DNA from: Alphaproteobacteria bacterium
GTDB lineage: Bacteria > Pseudomonadota > Alphaproteobacteria > CAAGCB01 > CAG-977
NCBI GenBank assembly: GCA_900768465.1
Contig: CAAGCY010000003.1
Location: forward strand, 127,725-191,724
Reading direction: 5' to 3'
Length of the DNA: 64,000 bases
Under the pieces are notes generated by a model that saw only the letters and a program-made list of their open reading frames with translations, searched no databases and was not told where the DNA came from. Each line of letters opens with the position of its first letter. Positions within the stretch are counted from its first letter, which is position 1. The position numbers and the translations under genes were made by a program. This document shows, one piece after another, positions 25,559-34,283 of the stretch.

Positions 25559-26035
25559 ATGGGGCAAAAACGTTCGACGATGATAACGCAGGGAACGGTT
25601 GCCAAAAACCGCAAGGCTTCGTTCAACTACGCCATTGAAGAAACGTTCGAAGCGGGAATCGTTTTGACGGGGGCGGAGGTCAAATCCCTGCGTTTGGGGC
25701 AGGCGAGCATCAACGAAGCGTACGCAACCGCGTCGGACGGAGAAGCTTTTTTGGTCAACGCGTCGATTCTGGAATACGGATCAATCGGCTACATGAAGCA
25801 CGTTGCCGCCCGTCCGCGCAAACTGTTATTGCATAAACGCGAACTGAAACGGCTGGCGGGGGCTGTCGCGCGCAAGGGATACACCTTGATTCCGCTGGAG
25901 ATTTTCTTTAACGAACGCGGAATTGCCAAGCTGAAACTGGGGCTGGGCGTCGGAAAAAACAAAATCGACAAACGCGAAGACATCAAAAAACGTGATTGGA
26001 ATCGAGAAAAACACAGAATTTTAAAGGGTGGGTAA
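25559..26035 (+). CDS. smpB: SsrA-binding protein SmpB
   Basis: A 158-residue RNA-binding protein that pairs with tmRNA to rescue stalled ribosomes. The VAKNRKASFNYAIEETFEAG start, the GAEVKSLR block, LLHKRELKRL and the basic C-terminus (GVGKNKIDKREDIKKRDW) are all typical. No tmRNA gene is visible nearby. The dapA stop and smpB start are two bases apart, so the pair is co-translated. Confidence 0.95.
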   Translation: MGQKRSTMITQGTVAKNRKASFNYAIEETFEAGIVLTGAEVKSLRLGQASINEAYATASDGEAFLVNASILEYGSIGYMKHVAARPRKLLLHKRELKRLAGAVARKGYTLIPLEIFFNERGIAKLKLGLGVGKNKIDKREDIKKRDWNREKHRILKGG

Positions 26036-26113
26036 GAGGTTTCTTCTTGCGTTTGATGCCTAAGTGTGCTTTCTTTAATTATCTTTATATATTAACGCCG
26101 AGGGTTTGGGGAT

Positions 26114-27058
26114 ATGCTCAAAATTCAAGAAAAACTGAAAGAATTGTTGCTGTTGTCGGATGCCGATGTGCCGTTGGTTCTGCGCGGAGATTTCAAAACG
26201 CTGCTGGCGCATAACAAAGAGGCGGCGGTTCGTCTGGCGGCGTGTTACGGTGCGGTCTTTGCGTGTTTCTTGTTGTATTTGGCGCTGTTTTCCGTTTTCG
26301 GCGTGATGATGAAAATGATTCTGACGCTGATTTTGTTCGGCGTTTTCGGACTGATCGGCTATCTTATCGGGCTGAAAAGAGTCGTCAAAGTTACCAAATA
26401 TCCCGCCATTTTGTTCTTTTTGCTGGCGATGTTCGGGATGCTGACTTTGTCCAGATTGTCCGACATTACCACAAACGGCTCGTTTGTTTCCGAGCTGTTC
26501 CTGCTGTTGATATTGGGCGGCTTGGGTATCGGTGTTTACGCGATTCGCGAAAAAGCGGCAGGGCTTGGTTTTGCGATGTCTCAGGTGTTTTTGGGCGCGT
26601 TGATGACGGCGGCGTTCGCGATGTCGTTTCAGTCCGCTTTCATTCAATTCGGCGTTGAACAGGAAATCGCGCACGCCAAACAGCGCGAAGAACTGCGCCG
26701 CGCTCGCGAAGCCGAAAAAATGCGTTTGAGTATGGCGGCATCCAAACCTTGCACGACCGACGAAGAATGCAAAAAGCTGAATACCAAGAAAAACAGCTAT
26801 TACGCCGAACACGAAGAAGTGGCGCAGGAGATTTGCGAACAGGCGGTTTCCAAGGAAATCCCCGATCGTTTCGAATGGACGGTCGGACCGAAAGAATACA
26901 AATTCACGTCGTATCAGGTGGATGTTTTGAACGATTTGATTACGCTGATGGGCGATCGCGCTCAGCTGATTGACCGCAGCGGCATCAGAACAAAACTGAA
27001 CTATACCTGCAAATACAACGTTAAACTGAAAACAGCGACCGCGACTGTTGTAAAATGA
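26114..27058 (+). CDS. inner-membrane protein of unknown function with cysteine-bearing periplasmic tail
   Basis: A 314-residue protein with about six hydrophobic segments in residues 40-185, then a long soluble tail. The tail contains CTTDEECKK, ICEQA and YTCKYN, cysteines suited to disulfides outside the cytoplasm. I do not recognise the family. It starts after GGGTTTGGGGAT and is followed, after 29 bases, by another unknown gene on the same strand. Confidence 0.65.
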   Translation: MLKIQEKLKELLLLSDADVPLVLRGDFKTLLAHNKEAAVRLAACYGAVFACFLLYLALFSVFGVMMKMILTLILFGVFGLIGYLIGLKRVVKVTKYPAILFFLLAMFGMLTLSRLSDITTNGSFVSELFLLLILGGLGIGVYAIREKAAGLGFAMSQVFLGALMTAAFAMSFQSAFIQFGVEQEIAHAKQREELRRAREAEKMRLSMAASKPCTTDEECKKLNTKKNSYYAEHEEVAQEICEQAVSKEIPDRFEWTVGPKEYKFTSYQVDVLNDLITLMGDRAQLIDRSGIRTKLNYTCKYNVKLKTATATVVK

Positions 27059-27087
27059 AACTTGAAGATTGAATCGGAGAAATAAAA

Positions 27088-27432
27088 ATGGCGCAAACAG
27101 CAATAGAAACCGAAGCCTATTACGATATTCTGGCGAATGCAGACGGCGAGCTGTTGTTTTGCTTGAAAGCGCGCGAGGGCAGTCCCGATCGTCCGCAAAT
27201 TTTATTCAACGGTGAAAATCACGCGTTGCTGTACCGTACGGCGGAACAGATGATTGTTCTGGACTACATTCATCCCGATGTTGCGCCGCTGTTGGCAAAG
27301 GTTGACAGCGTGCTGGTCGCGGAATTCAGCGATGCGACCCCCGACAATCCCCAAAAAGGCATTGTCCGCGAATACACGGCATCCGTTCGCCATGTTTCCA
27401 AACTGCCGTTGTCCGATATTCACAGTTTGTAA
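27088..27432 (+). CDS. hypothetical cytosolic protein
   Basis: A 114-residue acidic protein with no signal peptide or membrane segment. Blocks such as YDILANADGELLFCLK and LNDSVLVAEFSD-like strands suggest a small alpha/beta fold, but no family is recognised. CGGAGAAA precedes the ATG. It lies 29 bases downstream of the membrane gene and ends just before a terminator. Confidence 0.6.
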   Translation: MAQTAIETEAYYDILANADGELLFCLKAREGSPDRPQILFNGENHALLYRTAEQMIVLDYIHPDVAPLLAKVDSVLVAEFSDATPDNPQKGIVREYTASVRHVSKLPLSDIHSL

Positions 27433-27446
27433 GCTGTTTTACGGGA

Positions 27447-27475
27447 ACGCCCGCTTGAACAAAGCGGGCGTTTTT
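27447..27475 (+). terminator. rho-independent terminator
   Basis: A ten-base stem ACGCCCGCTT/AAGCGGGCGT (27447-27456 with 27462-27471) with loop GAACA and five T follows the 114-residue gene. Confidence 0.9.
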
Positions 27476-27485
27476 CATTGTCCGT

Positions 27486-27514
27486 AAAAAAAAGCCCTGT
27501 TAAACAGGGCTTTT
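27486..27514 (-). terminator. rho-independent terminator for lpxC
   Basis: A stem GCCCTGT/ACAGGGC (27494-27500 with 27504-27510) with a three-base loop is flanked by eight A on the plus strand, which gives an eight-U tract when transcribed from the minus strand downstream of lpxC. Confidence 0.85.
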
Positions 27515-27534
27515 CGTTATGAAAGGAATTCTTT

Positions 27535-28485
27535 TCAAGCGCACATAAACGCGGCGTCTTCGTCTTTTTCCGACGCGGCGTATTTTTCTTCCAATTCCGC
27601 CATATAGGACGGCAAGTCGACGATTTCATAATTGCTTTCGTCTGCCAGCAAAGCGGTCAACAGAGCGTTCGTGTCGGTATGTCCCGAACGGCTGCCGGAA
27701 AAACGCGCAATCAGCGGCATGCCCGTCATATACAAATCACCGACGGCATCCAGCATTTTGTGGCGGACGAATTCATCCTGATAACGCAGACCTTCTTTGT
27801 TCATAATCGTGTTGTCGTTGACCAGAATGGCGTTGTCCAGCGAACCGCCGCGCGCCAAACCGATAGAGCGCAACATTTCGATGTCTTTCAAAAAGCCGAA
27901 CGTGCGGGCGCGGCAGAACATATTTTTAAAGTTCGCGGCGGACAGGTTCAAATCCGTTTCCTGATGACCGATAATCGCGGCGGGAAAATCAATGGCAAAG
28001 TGCATGGACAATCCTTCGTCCGCGGGGGAGAGGGTGACTTCTTTGTCGCCGTCTTTGTACGAAACGCTTTTCAGCACTTTGAGGGCTTTCAGCGCGGCTT
28101 TCTGCACTTTGATTCCCGCACATTCAATCAGGAAAACGAACGGAGCGGCGCTGCCGTCCATAACGGGCGTTTCGGGACCGTTGATGTCGATTTCCATATT
28201 GGTGATGCCCAAAGCATGAATCGCCGCCATCAAATGTTCGATGGTCGCGATTTTGACGCCGTCTTTGTTGCCGATGCAGGTGCACATTCTGGTATCGACG
28301 ACATTTTCGTGACGAGCGGGGATATAGGCGTTCCGTCCCGCAACGTCCGTGCGGTGGAAAACAATGCCCGTATTGACTTCGGCGGGTTTCAAGACCATCG
28401 AAATTTTATTGCCCGTGTGCAAACCGACACCGACGCAAGAGATTTCGTGCTTGATTGTTTTTTGTTGATATTTTTCCATATTCAT
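27535..28485 (-). CDS. lpxC: UDP-3-O-acyl-N-acetylglucosamine deacetylase
   Basis: A 316-residue zinc enzyme making the committed step of lipid A synthesis. Metal ligands are the histidine in TIEHLMAA, and the histidine and aspartate in VRHKMLDAVGDL. The catalytic histidine is in SGSRSGHTDTNA. The N-terminal QQKTIKHEISCVGVGLHTG is standard. I chose the ATG at 28485, with AAGGGGGGC upstream. The window thus encodes lipopolysaccharide synthesis, confirming a Gram-negative envelope. Its own terminator follows, and it sits after ftsZ in the same direction. Confidence 0.94.
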   Translation of the reverse strand: MNMEKYQQKTIKHEISCVGVGLHTGNKISMVLKPAEVNTGIVFHRTDVAGRNAYIPARHENVVDTRMCTCIGNKDGVKIATIEHLMAAIHALGITNMEIDINGPETPVMDGSAAPFVFLIECAGIKVQKAALKALKVLKSVSYKDGDKEVTLSPADEGLSMHFAIDFPAAIIGHQETDLNLSAANFKNMFCRARTFGFLKDIEMLRSIGLARGGSLDNAILVNDNTIMNKEGLRYQDEFVRHKMLDAVGDLYMTGMPLIARFSGSRSGHTDTNALLTALLADESNYEIVDLPSYMAELEEKYAASEKDEDAAFMCA

Positions 28486-28562
28486 TTTCTTGCCCCCCTT
28501 CTTACGGGTTAACCTTCTATCATTAAGGTTTAGCAATGAAGCGTGCGGATTTCAAATCAAGC

Positions 28563-28597
28563 TTTGTTACAGTTTGTTACATTTACTTTTTGTTAAA
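28563..28597 (-). repeat. TTTGTTACA direct repeats upstream of lpxC
   Basis: Copies of TTTGTTACA on the plus strand at 28563-28571 and 28573-28581 are ten bases apart, and an imperfect TTTGTTAAA is at 28589-28597. They are 78-112 bases before the lpxC start, in the ftsZ-lpxC gap. A regulator site is possible; identity is unknown. Confidence 0.35.
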
Positions 28598-28627
28598 GAA
28601 TTCAATCGGTTGGAGCCAAAATAAAGA

Positions 28628-28651
28628 CCGCCGGTTTTAAAGCCGGCGGCC
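28628..28651 (-). terminator. hairpin terminator after ftsZ
   Basis: A stem CCGCCGG/CCGGCGG (28628-28634 with 28643-28649), read on the minus strand, lies 19 bases after the ftsZ stop and is followed by TCTTTATTTT, a weak U tract. lpxC therefore probably has its own promoter. Confidence 0.65.
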
Positions 28652-28669
28652 GATGGGCAAAAGGTTATG

Positions 28670-30232
28670 TCAACGTCTTAAAAAGGCGGGCATATCGCTT
28701 TCTTCTTCAACGGGTTCTGCGGGAGCCGCCTGTTTGCGTCCCGTTACGAATTGGAACAGGGACGGGCGGGATTTTTCTTTTTCCGCAGGTTTGACGGGAG
28801 CCGGAACGACAGGCGCGGCGGGCGCAAACAAATCGTCCTGCGCGCGAACGGGAGCGGGCGAAACCGCAGGCGTATCGCTCATAAACGACGGAAAGTGCGG
28901 TGTTTCCGCAGACGGTTTCGGCGTGAAAGCGTCAAAAGGCGCGCTTTGCCGCGGTTCTGACGCCGTTCCGAACAATTCGCCGGGTGACGGCATGGCGGGC
29001 AAAATCGTATTGCCGGCTTTCGGCATGAAAGAAGGAGCTTCTTTCAAAGCGGAAGCCGCCGCGGGCTGTTGAGCGGGCAGGGCGGGAATTTCATCCTCAA
29101 TCGGGGGCAGATCCTCCTCGACGGCGGGAAGCGGCGGTTCAACATGCGGCTGAACCGCGACGGGTTCGGGTTTGGGAGCGGGCTTGGCAATCGACGGCGC
29201 GGCTTTGGTTTTGCCGAACAAAGCGCCGTTGCTTTGGAACGGATTGTCGGCGTCCTGAGAACGGGTGATACCCGTTGCGACGACGGACACGCGAATCGAA
29301 CCTTCCAGCGTTTCGTCGAACGATGCGCCGAAAATAATGTTGGCGTCGGGATCGACTTCGCGGCGGATGCGGTTGGCGGCTTCGTCGACTTCAAACAACG
29401 TCAGATCGTTGCCGCCCGCGATGTTAATCAGGATGCCTTTCGCCCCTGTCATCGACGCGTCGTCCAACAGCGGGTTGGCTATGGCTTCCTCTGCCGCGCG
29501 CAAAGCACGGTCTTCGCCGGAAGCGACGCCGATGCCCATCATGGCGCGTCCCATTTCCGCCATGACCGTGCGCACGTCCGCAAAGTCCAAATTGATAATC
29601 CCCGGCGTGATAATCAGGTCGGTGATGCTGCGCACACCGCCCTGCAAAACTTGGTCGGCGCGTTTGAACGCTTCGGCGAACGTCATTTTTTCATCGGCGA
29701 CCAAAAACAGGTTTTGGTTGGGAATGACAATCAAAGTATCGACGTATTGCGCCATTTCTTCGATGCCCGCTTCGGCAATCGACATGCGGTGGCGACCTTC
29801 GAACGTAAAAGGCTTTGTCACGACGCCGACGGTCAAAATGTCGCGTTCGCGCGCCATTTTCGCAATAACGGGAGCCGCGCCCGTTCCCGTGCCGCCGCCC
29901 ATGCCCGCTGTGATGAATACCATATTCGCGTTTTCCAGCACCGCCGAGATTTCAGAGGCGGCTTCTTCGGCGGATTCTTTGCCAACTTCGGGACGAGCGC
30001 CCGCGCCTTGACCTTTGGTTGTTTGAATGCCCAGCTGAATTTTTGTTGCCGCCAGCGAAGATTTCAATGCTTGGGCATCCGTGTTGGCGACGACAAAGTC
30101 AACCTTTTCCAGATTGGATTGAATCATGTTGTTGATGGCGTTGCCGCCCGCGCCGCCGACACCGATGACGGTGATTTGCGGTTCCAAAAGGACGACGGGC
30201 TGTTGTTCCGGGACGCTGATGTCTAAGCTCAT
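28670..30232 (-). CDS. ftsZ: cell division GTPase FtsZ
   Basis: A 520-residue tubulin-like GTPase that polymerises the Z-ring. The tubulin signature GGGTGTGAAPVIA, N-terminal QITVIGVGGAGGNAINNM and T7 loop NLDFADVRTVM are intact. A long disordered linker (residues about 330-505, rich in P, A, K) is followed by a conserved C-terminal peptide, DMPAFLRR, that binds FtsA and other partners. The linker is long, as common in alphaproteobacteria. It lies 99 bases downstream of ftsA and is followed by a terminator and lpxC. Confidence 0.96.
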   Translation of the reverse strand: MSLDISVPEQQPVVLLEPQITVIGVGGAGGNAINNMIQSNLEKVDFVVANTDAQALKSSLAATKIQLGIQTTKGQGAGARPEVGKESAEEAASEISAVLENANMVFITAGMGGGTGTGAAPVIAKMARERDILTVGVVTKPFTFEGRHRMSIAEAGIEEMAQYVDTLIVIPNQNLFLVADEKMTFAEAFKRADQVLQGGVRSITDLIITPGIINLDFADVRTVMAEMGRAMMGIGVASGEDRALRAAEEAIANPLLDDASMTGAKGILINIAGGNDLTLFEVDEAANRIRREVDPDANIIFGASFDETLEGSIRVSVVATGITRSQDADNPFQSNGALFGKTKAAPSIAKPAPKPEPVAVQPHVEPPLPAVEEDLPPIEDEIPALPAQQPAAASALKEAPSFMPKAGNTILPAMPSPGELFGTASEPRQSAPFDAFTPKPSAETPHFPSFMSDTPAVSPAPVRAQDDLFAPAAPVVPAPVKPAEKEKSRPSLFQFVTGRKQAAPAEPVEEESDMPAFLRR

Positions 30233-30331
30233 GGAATTCTCCGTTTAAGATGTTCAAGCCGAATCGGCGGTTTTTCACGCCTTCGCGGGCTTTTGCCGAT
30301 ACAATTCACCGCATAGTGTAGCGAAAAGTCT

Positions 30332-30346
30332 TTAACAATTATCTAA
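30332..30346 (-). promoter_or_regulatory. CtrA-like site overlapping the ftsA stop, upstream of ftsZ
   Basis: On the plus strand the sequence TTAACAATTATCTAA is TTAA-N7-CTAA, one base off the CtrA box TTAA-N7-TTAA. It overlaps the end of ftsA, about 100 bases before the ftsZ ATG. In Caulobacter CtrA represses ftsZ from a site near its promoter. No ctrA gene is in the window, so this is suggestive only. Confidence 0.3.
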
Positions 30347-31585
30347 GAACCACTGAAAAAGTCGGACGAATTTGTTTTTGGGTTTGCCGACATCGTCCTG
30401 CAGGAACGCTTTGTTCAGCAAATAGCGTGACGTGTAGCGCAAAAGCCCGAAGCACCCCGTCGCCATCGGATACATGTGTTCGGGGACGACCGTTTGACGC
30501 AAAGGAATATGCTGGGGCTTTCCCCGCCGAACGGGCAATTCCAAAACGGATCCCGCTTTTTCGCATATTCCGTGCAGCTGCGCCCCGCCGCCGACCAGCA
30601 CCGCGTTCAGGCAATAATCGTAAAGATCCTGTTGTTCCAAACGAGCGCGAACGGCGGTGAAAATTTCAACAACGCGTTTTTCGATAACCGTGACGACGGC
30701 GGATTTCGGAATTCGCGTCGAATTCGCGTTGTTTTCTTCGCCGATAAGGGAGCAGACGATTTCTTCCTGACTGAACGAAGCGGACGGCAATGCCGAACCG
30801 TTCAGCGTTTTGATGCGTTCCGCTTCCGTGCGCGAGATTTTGAATTCCGTCGTCAAATCCTGCGTGATGCTGTTTGCGCCGACGGGCAAGCGGTCGCAAA
30901 AAACGAATTGCCCGCCGAAAAAATACCCGATTCCCGTCGATTCCGCCCCCAAATCGATGACGACGGAACCTTGCTCCGATTCTTCGCGCGTCAGGCAAGC
31001 CAGCCCTGCGGCGTAAGGCGGAGCGACTTTTTTGACGCAAGTCAAATGACTTTGGCTCAGCACGGAATCCATGTCGCGCATGGGATAGCGCGGCGTTGTG
31101 ACCGCATGCATAATCAGCGACAGCGAATCCCCCGACAATCCCGTCGGATCGGTCAAACCGTGCCGGTCGTCAACGCCGTAATCGATGGCAAGACAATGCA
31201 GAACGTCAATATTTTTATCGGTGATTTTGCTTTGCGCTTTGGCAATCAGGCGGCTGATGTCGTTTTGGGAAGCCTCTTTGCCGTCCAGCGGCTGGGATTC
31301 GCTGATAAGCTTTGAAGACAGCTGTTTCGCCGCGGCGGAAGCGACAACCACGTCAATTCGTTCGCCCGTTTGTTTTTCGGCTTCCGCGACCGCGTTCAAA
31401 ACGGATTGAGTCGCGGCTTTCAAATCGGTGATTTCTCCTTTTTCAACACCGCGGCTTTGGTATGAACCGAAGCCGACCAGTTCGACTTTTTCATTTTCCA
31501 GCGGGCGGGCTATCAGACAGCAGGTTTTGGACGATCCGATGTCCAAAACTGCCACCAATCCGTTTTTGTTGACTACGCGGGGCAT
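30332..31585 (-). CDS. ftsA: cell division protein FtsA
   Basis: A 417-residue actin-like ATPase that tethers FtsZ to the membrane. The phosphate-1 block VLDIGSSKTCCLIA, phosphate-2 VIDLGAESTGIGYF and adenosine NAVLVGGGAQLHGI are visible. The C-terminal amphipathic helix (NKFVRLFQWFLDNC) is the membrane-targeting sequence. It is the third-last division gene, downstream of ftsQ by 12 bases. Confidence 0.95.
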   Translation of the reverse strand: MPRVVNKNGLVAVLDIGSSKTCCLIARPLENEKVELVGFGSYQSRGVEKGEITDLKAATQSVLNAVAEAEKQTGERIDVVVASAAAKQLSSKLISESQPLDGKEASQNDISRLIAKAQSKITDKNIDVLHCLAIDYGVDDRHGLTDPTGLSGDSLSLIMHAVTTPRYPMRDMDSVLSQSHLTCVKKVAPPYAAGLACLTREESEQGSVVIDLGAESTGIGYFFGGQFVFCDRLPVGANSITQDLTTEFKISRTEAERIKTLNGSALPSASFSQEEIVCSLIGEENNANSTRIPKSAVVTVIEKRVVEIFTAVRARLEQQDLYDYCLNAVLVGGGAQLHGICEKAGSVLELPVRRGKPQHIPLRQTVVPEHMYPMATGCFGLLRYTSRYLLNKAFLQDDVGKPKNKFVRLFQWFLDNC

Positions 31586-31597
31586 GGGCGTCCGTCC

Positions 31598-32410
31598 TTA
31601 CAATATCTTTTCCGTCGCGGTACGGCGGGAGGTGTTCTTTTGCGGTTCTTTGACGTGAACAATCAGTTTGTCGGGCTGGCGCAAATCAATCATGGAAATA
31701 TCGCGGTCCAACAGCCGTTGTGTTTTGTTCAGCCGCGCCAATCGTCCCCATTCGGACGCGGGGTCGCTTTCGGGCAGGCGGACGGTGATGCCGTCATCCA
31801 AATCGTCCAAAATGACGTTCCAGCGGCGTTTGCCGATTCGGATGCCCGCCTTGACGCGGCGCATCAATTCGGGTTCTTGAGCCAGAAAGCTCAGCAGTTC
31901 CGGCGTTTTTTCGGGGGCTTCCATGCCCAAAATCAAAGGCAGACCGTTCAGCTTTCTGACGGTGGTTTCAATGATTTGACCGTCCGAATCAATCGGTTTG
32001 TAAATGCCTTGGTTTTGCCAGACCGCAATCGGCGTGCGTTCGGTCAGGTTAATCAGCAAAAAATGCGGCAGACGGCGTTCGATTTCGACCGTTTTTACCC
32101 ACGGCAGACGCTGCATTTCCTCGCGCGCTTTGACAATGTTGACGGCGGTCAGCGGCATGCCGCGTTCGGCTTTCAAGATTTCCGTCAACGCTTTTTGCGG
32201 TGTGCGGTCGCGCCCGCGCACGAAAATTTCGTTCAGACGCAAGTCCGCGGCCATTGCCGCCTGCTGTACCAGATAGGACAACATTTCCTTTTTTTCCGCA
32301 TAATACGCCGAATATGTGAACGCGACAATGCCGCTTGCCAGAACCAAGACGGCAAAAGCCGCCGCAAACGGGCGGATTTTTGCGGGTAAACGGAAGTTCA
32401 ATCCCCGCAT
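31598..32410 (-). CDS. ftsQ: cell division protein FtsQ
   Basis: A 270-residue bitopic inner-membrane protein. One transmembrane helix (FAAAFAVLVLASGIVAFTY, residues about 14-32) is followed by a periplasmic POTRA domain starting near residue 60 (LRLNEIFVRGRDRTPQKA). The FtsQ pattern LPWVKTVEIERRLPHFLLIN and the ERTPIAVWQ block match. It connects FtsL/FtsB to the divisome. The gene overlaps the end of ddl by 13 bases. Confidence 0.93.
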   Translation of the reverse strand: MRGLNFRLPAKIRPFAAAFAVLVLASGIVAFTYSAYYAEKKEMLSYLVQQAAMAADLRLNEIFVRGRDRTPQKALTEILKAERGMPLTAVNIVKAREEMQRLPWVKTVEIERRLPHFLLINLTERTPIAVWQNQGIYKPIDSDGQIIETTVRKLNGLPLILGMEAPEKTPELLSFLAQEPELMRRVKAGIRIGKRRWNVILDDLDDGITVRLPESDPASEWGRLARLNKTQRLLDRDISMIDLRQPDKLIVHVKEPQKNTSRRTATEKIL

Positions 32411-33324
32411 CGGGCGTTCTCCGTCATCAAGGAAACCAATTCGGGGTAAGTATAGCCCGCATACCGCGCAATGTCGGGGACAAGCGACAGGCTTGTCATC
32501 CCCGGCTGAGTGTTCGTTTCCAAAATGACAATTCTTGCGGGCTTTGTTTTGTCCGTGTCGTCATAGCGGAAATCCGATCGCGACACCCCGCGGCATCCCA
32601 AAGCGTCGTGCGCTTTTGCCGCCAGAGCCATCATCGTTTCGTAATCGGCGGCGGGCATGGGGGCGGGGACGATATGCGAAGCTCCGCCGTTTGTGTATTT
32701 GGCGTGATAGTCGTAAAAGTCTTCGTTCGGGACGATTTCCAAAACACCCAAAGGCTTGCCGTCCAGAACGGCGACGGTCATTTCGCGTCCGGGGATGTAT
32801 TCTTCCGCCAAAATGAGGGCGTCGGCGGGGTAGGGATAGGTTTCGGCGGTGAAAAGCGGCGTATCCGTGTCAAAAATGAACACGCCGACGGACGAACCGT
32901 CGCTGATGGGTTTAAGCACGTACGGGCGAGGCAGAACGTCGCCCGCCAGAATGTCGGCTTTGCCGACGACGCGGCCTTTGGCGACGGGGATTCCCGCCAG
33001 CTGATAGATTTTGCGCGCCGCGTCTTTGTTCATCGCCAAAGCCGACGCCAAGCGTCCCGAATGGGTGTAGGGGATTTGCATCAAATCCAGCAATCCTTGG
33101 ATACAGCCGTCTTCGCCGTATTTGCCGTGCAAAGCGTTGAACAGGACATCGGGTTTTTCACGTTCGATTGTTTTGATGAAAGCGGGAATGTCCGCCGTCA
33201 CGTCAATCGTGAAGACGTCGTAGCCCGCCTGTTTCAAAGCATCCGCGACATTGGCGCCGCTGTTGAGGGAAACTTCGCGTTCCGACGACATGCCGCCCAT
33301 CAATACACCGACTTTTTTAGCCAT
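32398..33324 (-). CDS. ddl: D-alanine--D-alanine ligase
   Basis: A 308-residue ATP-grasp enzyme joining two D-alanines for the peptidoglycan stem. Motifs are GGMSSEREVSLNSG, GLLDLMQIPYTHSG, PYVLKPISDGSSVGV and the late ETNTQPGMTSLSLVPDIARYAG. I chose the ATG at 33324, with GGAGGAAAAT upstream and TAATG overlap with the murB stop, over an in-frame start 60 bases earlier that lies inside murB. Length matches DdlB. A classic dcw position between murB and ftsQ. Confidence 0.95.
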   Translation of the reverse strand: MAKKVGVLMGGMSSEREVSLNSGANVADALKQAGYDVFTIDVTADIPAFIKTIEREKPDVLFNALHGKYGEDGCIQGLLDLMQIPYTHSGRLASALAMNKDAARKIYQLAGIPVAKGRVVGKADILAGDVLPRPYVLKPISDGSSVGVFIFDTDTPLFTAETYPYPADALILAEEYIPGREMTVAVLDGKPLGVLEIVPNEDFYDYHAKYTNGGASHIVPAPMPAADYETMMALAAKAHDALGCRGVSRSDFRYDDTDKTKPARIVILETNTQPGMTSLSLVPDIARYAGYTYPELVSLMTENARCGD

Positions 33325-34280
33325 TATTTTCCTCCGAACGTGCTGAAAGCTTTGGGTTTCACGCCGACGCGGCGGACTTCCCATTCCAAATTGATTTCGC
33401 TGGTTTCCCAGACGCGTTTTTGCACTTCTTCCGCCAGCGTTTCAAAGTCGCGCGCCGTTGCGCCGCCCAAATTCACAAAGAAATTCGCATGCTTTTCCGA
33501 CACAATCGCGTTGCCGACGCGCAGTCCGCGGCATCCCGCCTTTTCAATCAGCTGCCAAGCTTTCAATCCGACGGGATTTTTAAACATCGACCCCGCCGTG
33601 CGGACGCCCGTCGGCTGGCTTTGTTTACGCAATTTTTTGAATTCCGTCATTCGCGCGGCGATGGATTCTTGCGTGTCGGGAACGCCTTTTAAAACGACAT
33701 CCGTGAAAATCCAGCCCGACGGCAAAGCGTTTTCGCGGTAATCGAACGGAATTTCGTCGCGCGTCAACCGGATTTCCGCGCCCGACTGTTCCAATCCGTT
33801 CAGTTCGACCAGCCTGTCCGCGACGCATCCGCCGTGCGCGCCCGCGTTCATGCGAACCGCGCCGCCGATGGTGCCGGGGATGCCGACCATAAACTCAAAG
33901 CCCGACAAGCCCGCTTCCAAAGCGGCTTGGGCGATTTCCGTGTTTTTGACCGCCGCGTCGCAGATGATTTTGTCGCCGTCGACGCGAATCTTTTTAAATC
34001 CCGACGTCAGACGGATGACGACGCCGGGGATTCCGCCGTCGCGAATCAGCAGATTGGAGCCGCCGCCGATGACCGTGACGGGCGTGTTGACTTTGGCTTT
34101 TAAAAAGAACGCCAAGTCGTCTTTGTCCGCCGGTTCAAACAGCACTTCCGCGGGACCGCCGACCCCCAGCCACGTCAGCTGAGCCAACGGCGCGTTTTCC
34201 GTAACGCGTCCGCGGACGGGAGGCATCAAGTCCTTTAACGACGGGGATTTTGAAAACAGATGTCGAAACCACGAAAACAT
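33324..34280 (-). CDS. murB: UDP-N-acetylenolpyruvoylglucosamine reductase
   Basis: A 318-residue FAD enzyme reducing the enolpyruvyl group to UDP-MurNAc. FAD-fold motifs (WLGVGGPAEVLFEP, VIGGGSNLLIRDGG), the GIPGTIGGAVRMNAGAHGG block and the catalytic serine in GSMFKNP are visible. C-terminal DFETLAEEVQKRVWE completes the type I MurB fold. Start ATG at 34280; the murC stop is four bases upstream. Confidence 0.94.
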   Translation of the reverse strand: MFSWFRHLFSKSPSLKDLMPPVRGRVTENAPLAQLTWLGVGGPAEVLFEPADKDDLAFFLKAKVNTPVTVIGGGSNLLIRDGGIPGVVIRLTSGFKKIRVDGDKIICDAAVKNTEIAQAALEAGLSGFEFMVGIPGTIGGAVRMNAGAHGGCVADRLVELNGLEQSGAEIRLTRDEIPFDYRENALPSGWIFTDVVLKGVPDTQESIAARMTEFKKLRKQSQPTGVRTAGSMFKNPVGLKAWQLIEKAGCRGLRVGNAIVSEKHANFFVNLGGATARDFETLAEEVQKRVWETSEINLEWEVRRVGVKPKAFSTFGGK

Positions 34281-34283
34281 AGC

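Noticed and set aside
26036..26113. A tmRNA gene next to smpB
   Set aside because: The gap is too short and shows no tRNA-like ends or tag frame.
28501..28535. A possible CtrA box upstream of lpxC (TTAA with a second TTAA)
   Set aside because: The two halves are ten bases apart, not seven, so it does not fit the CtrA motif.
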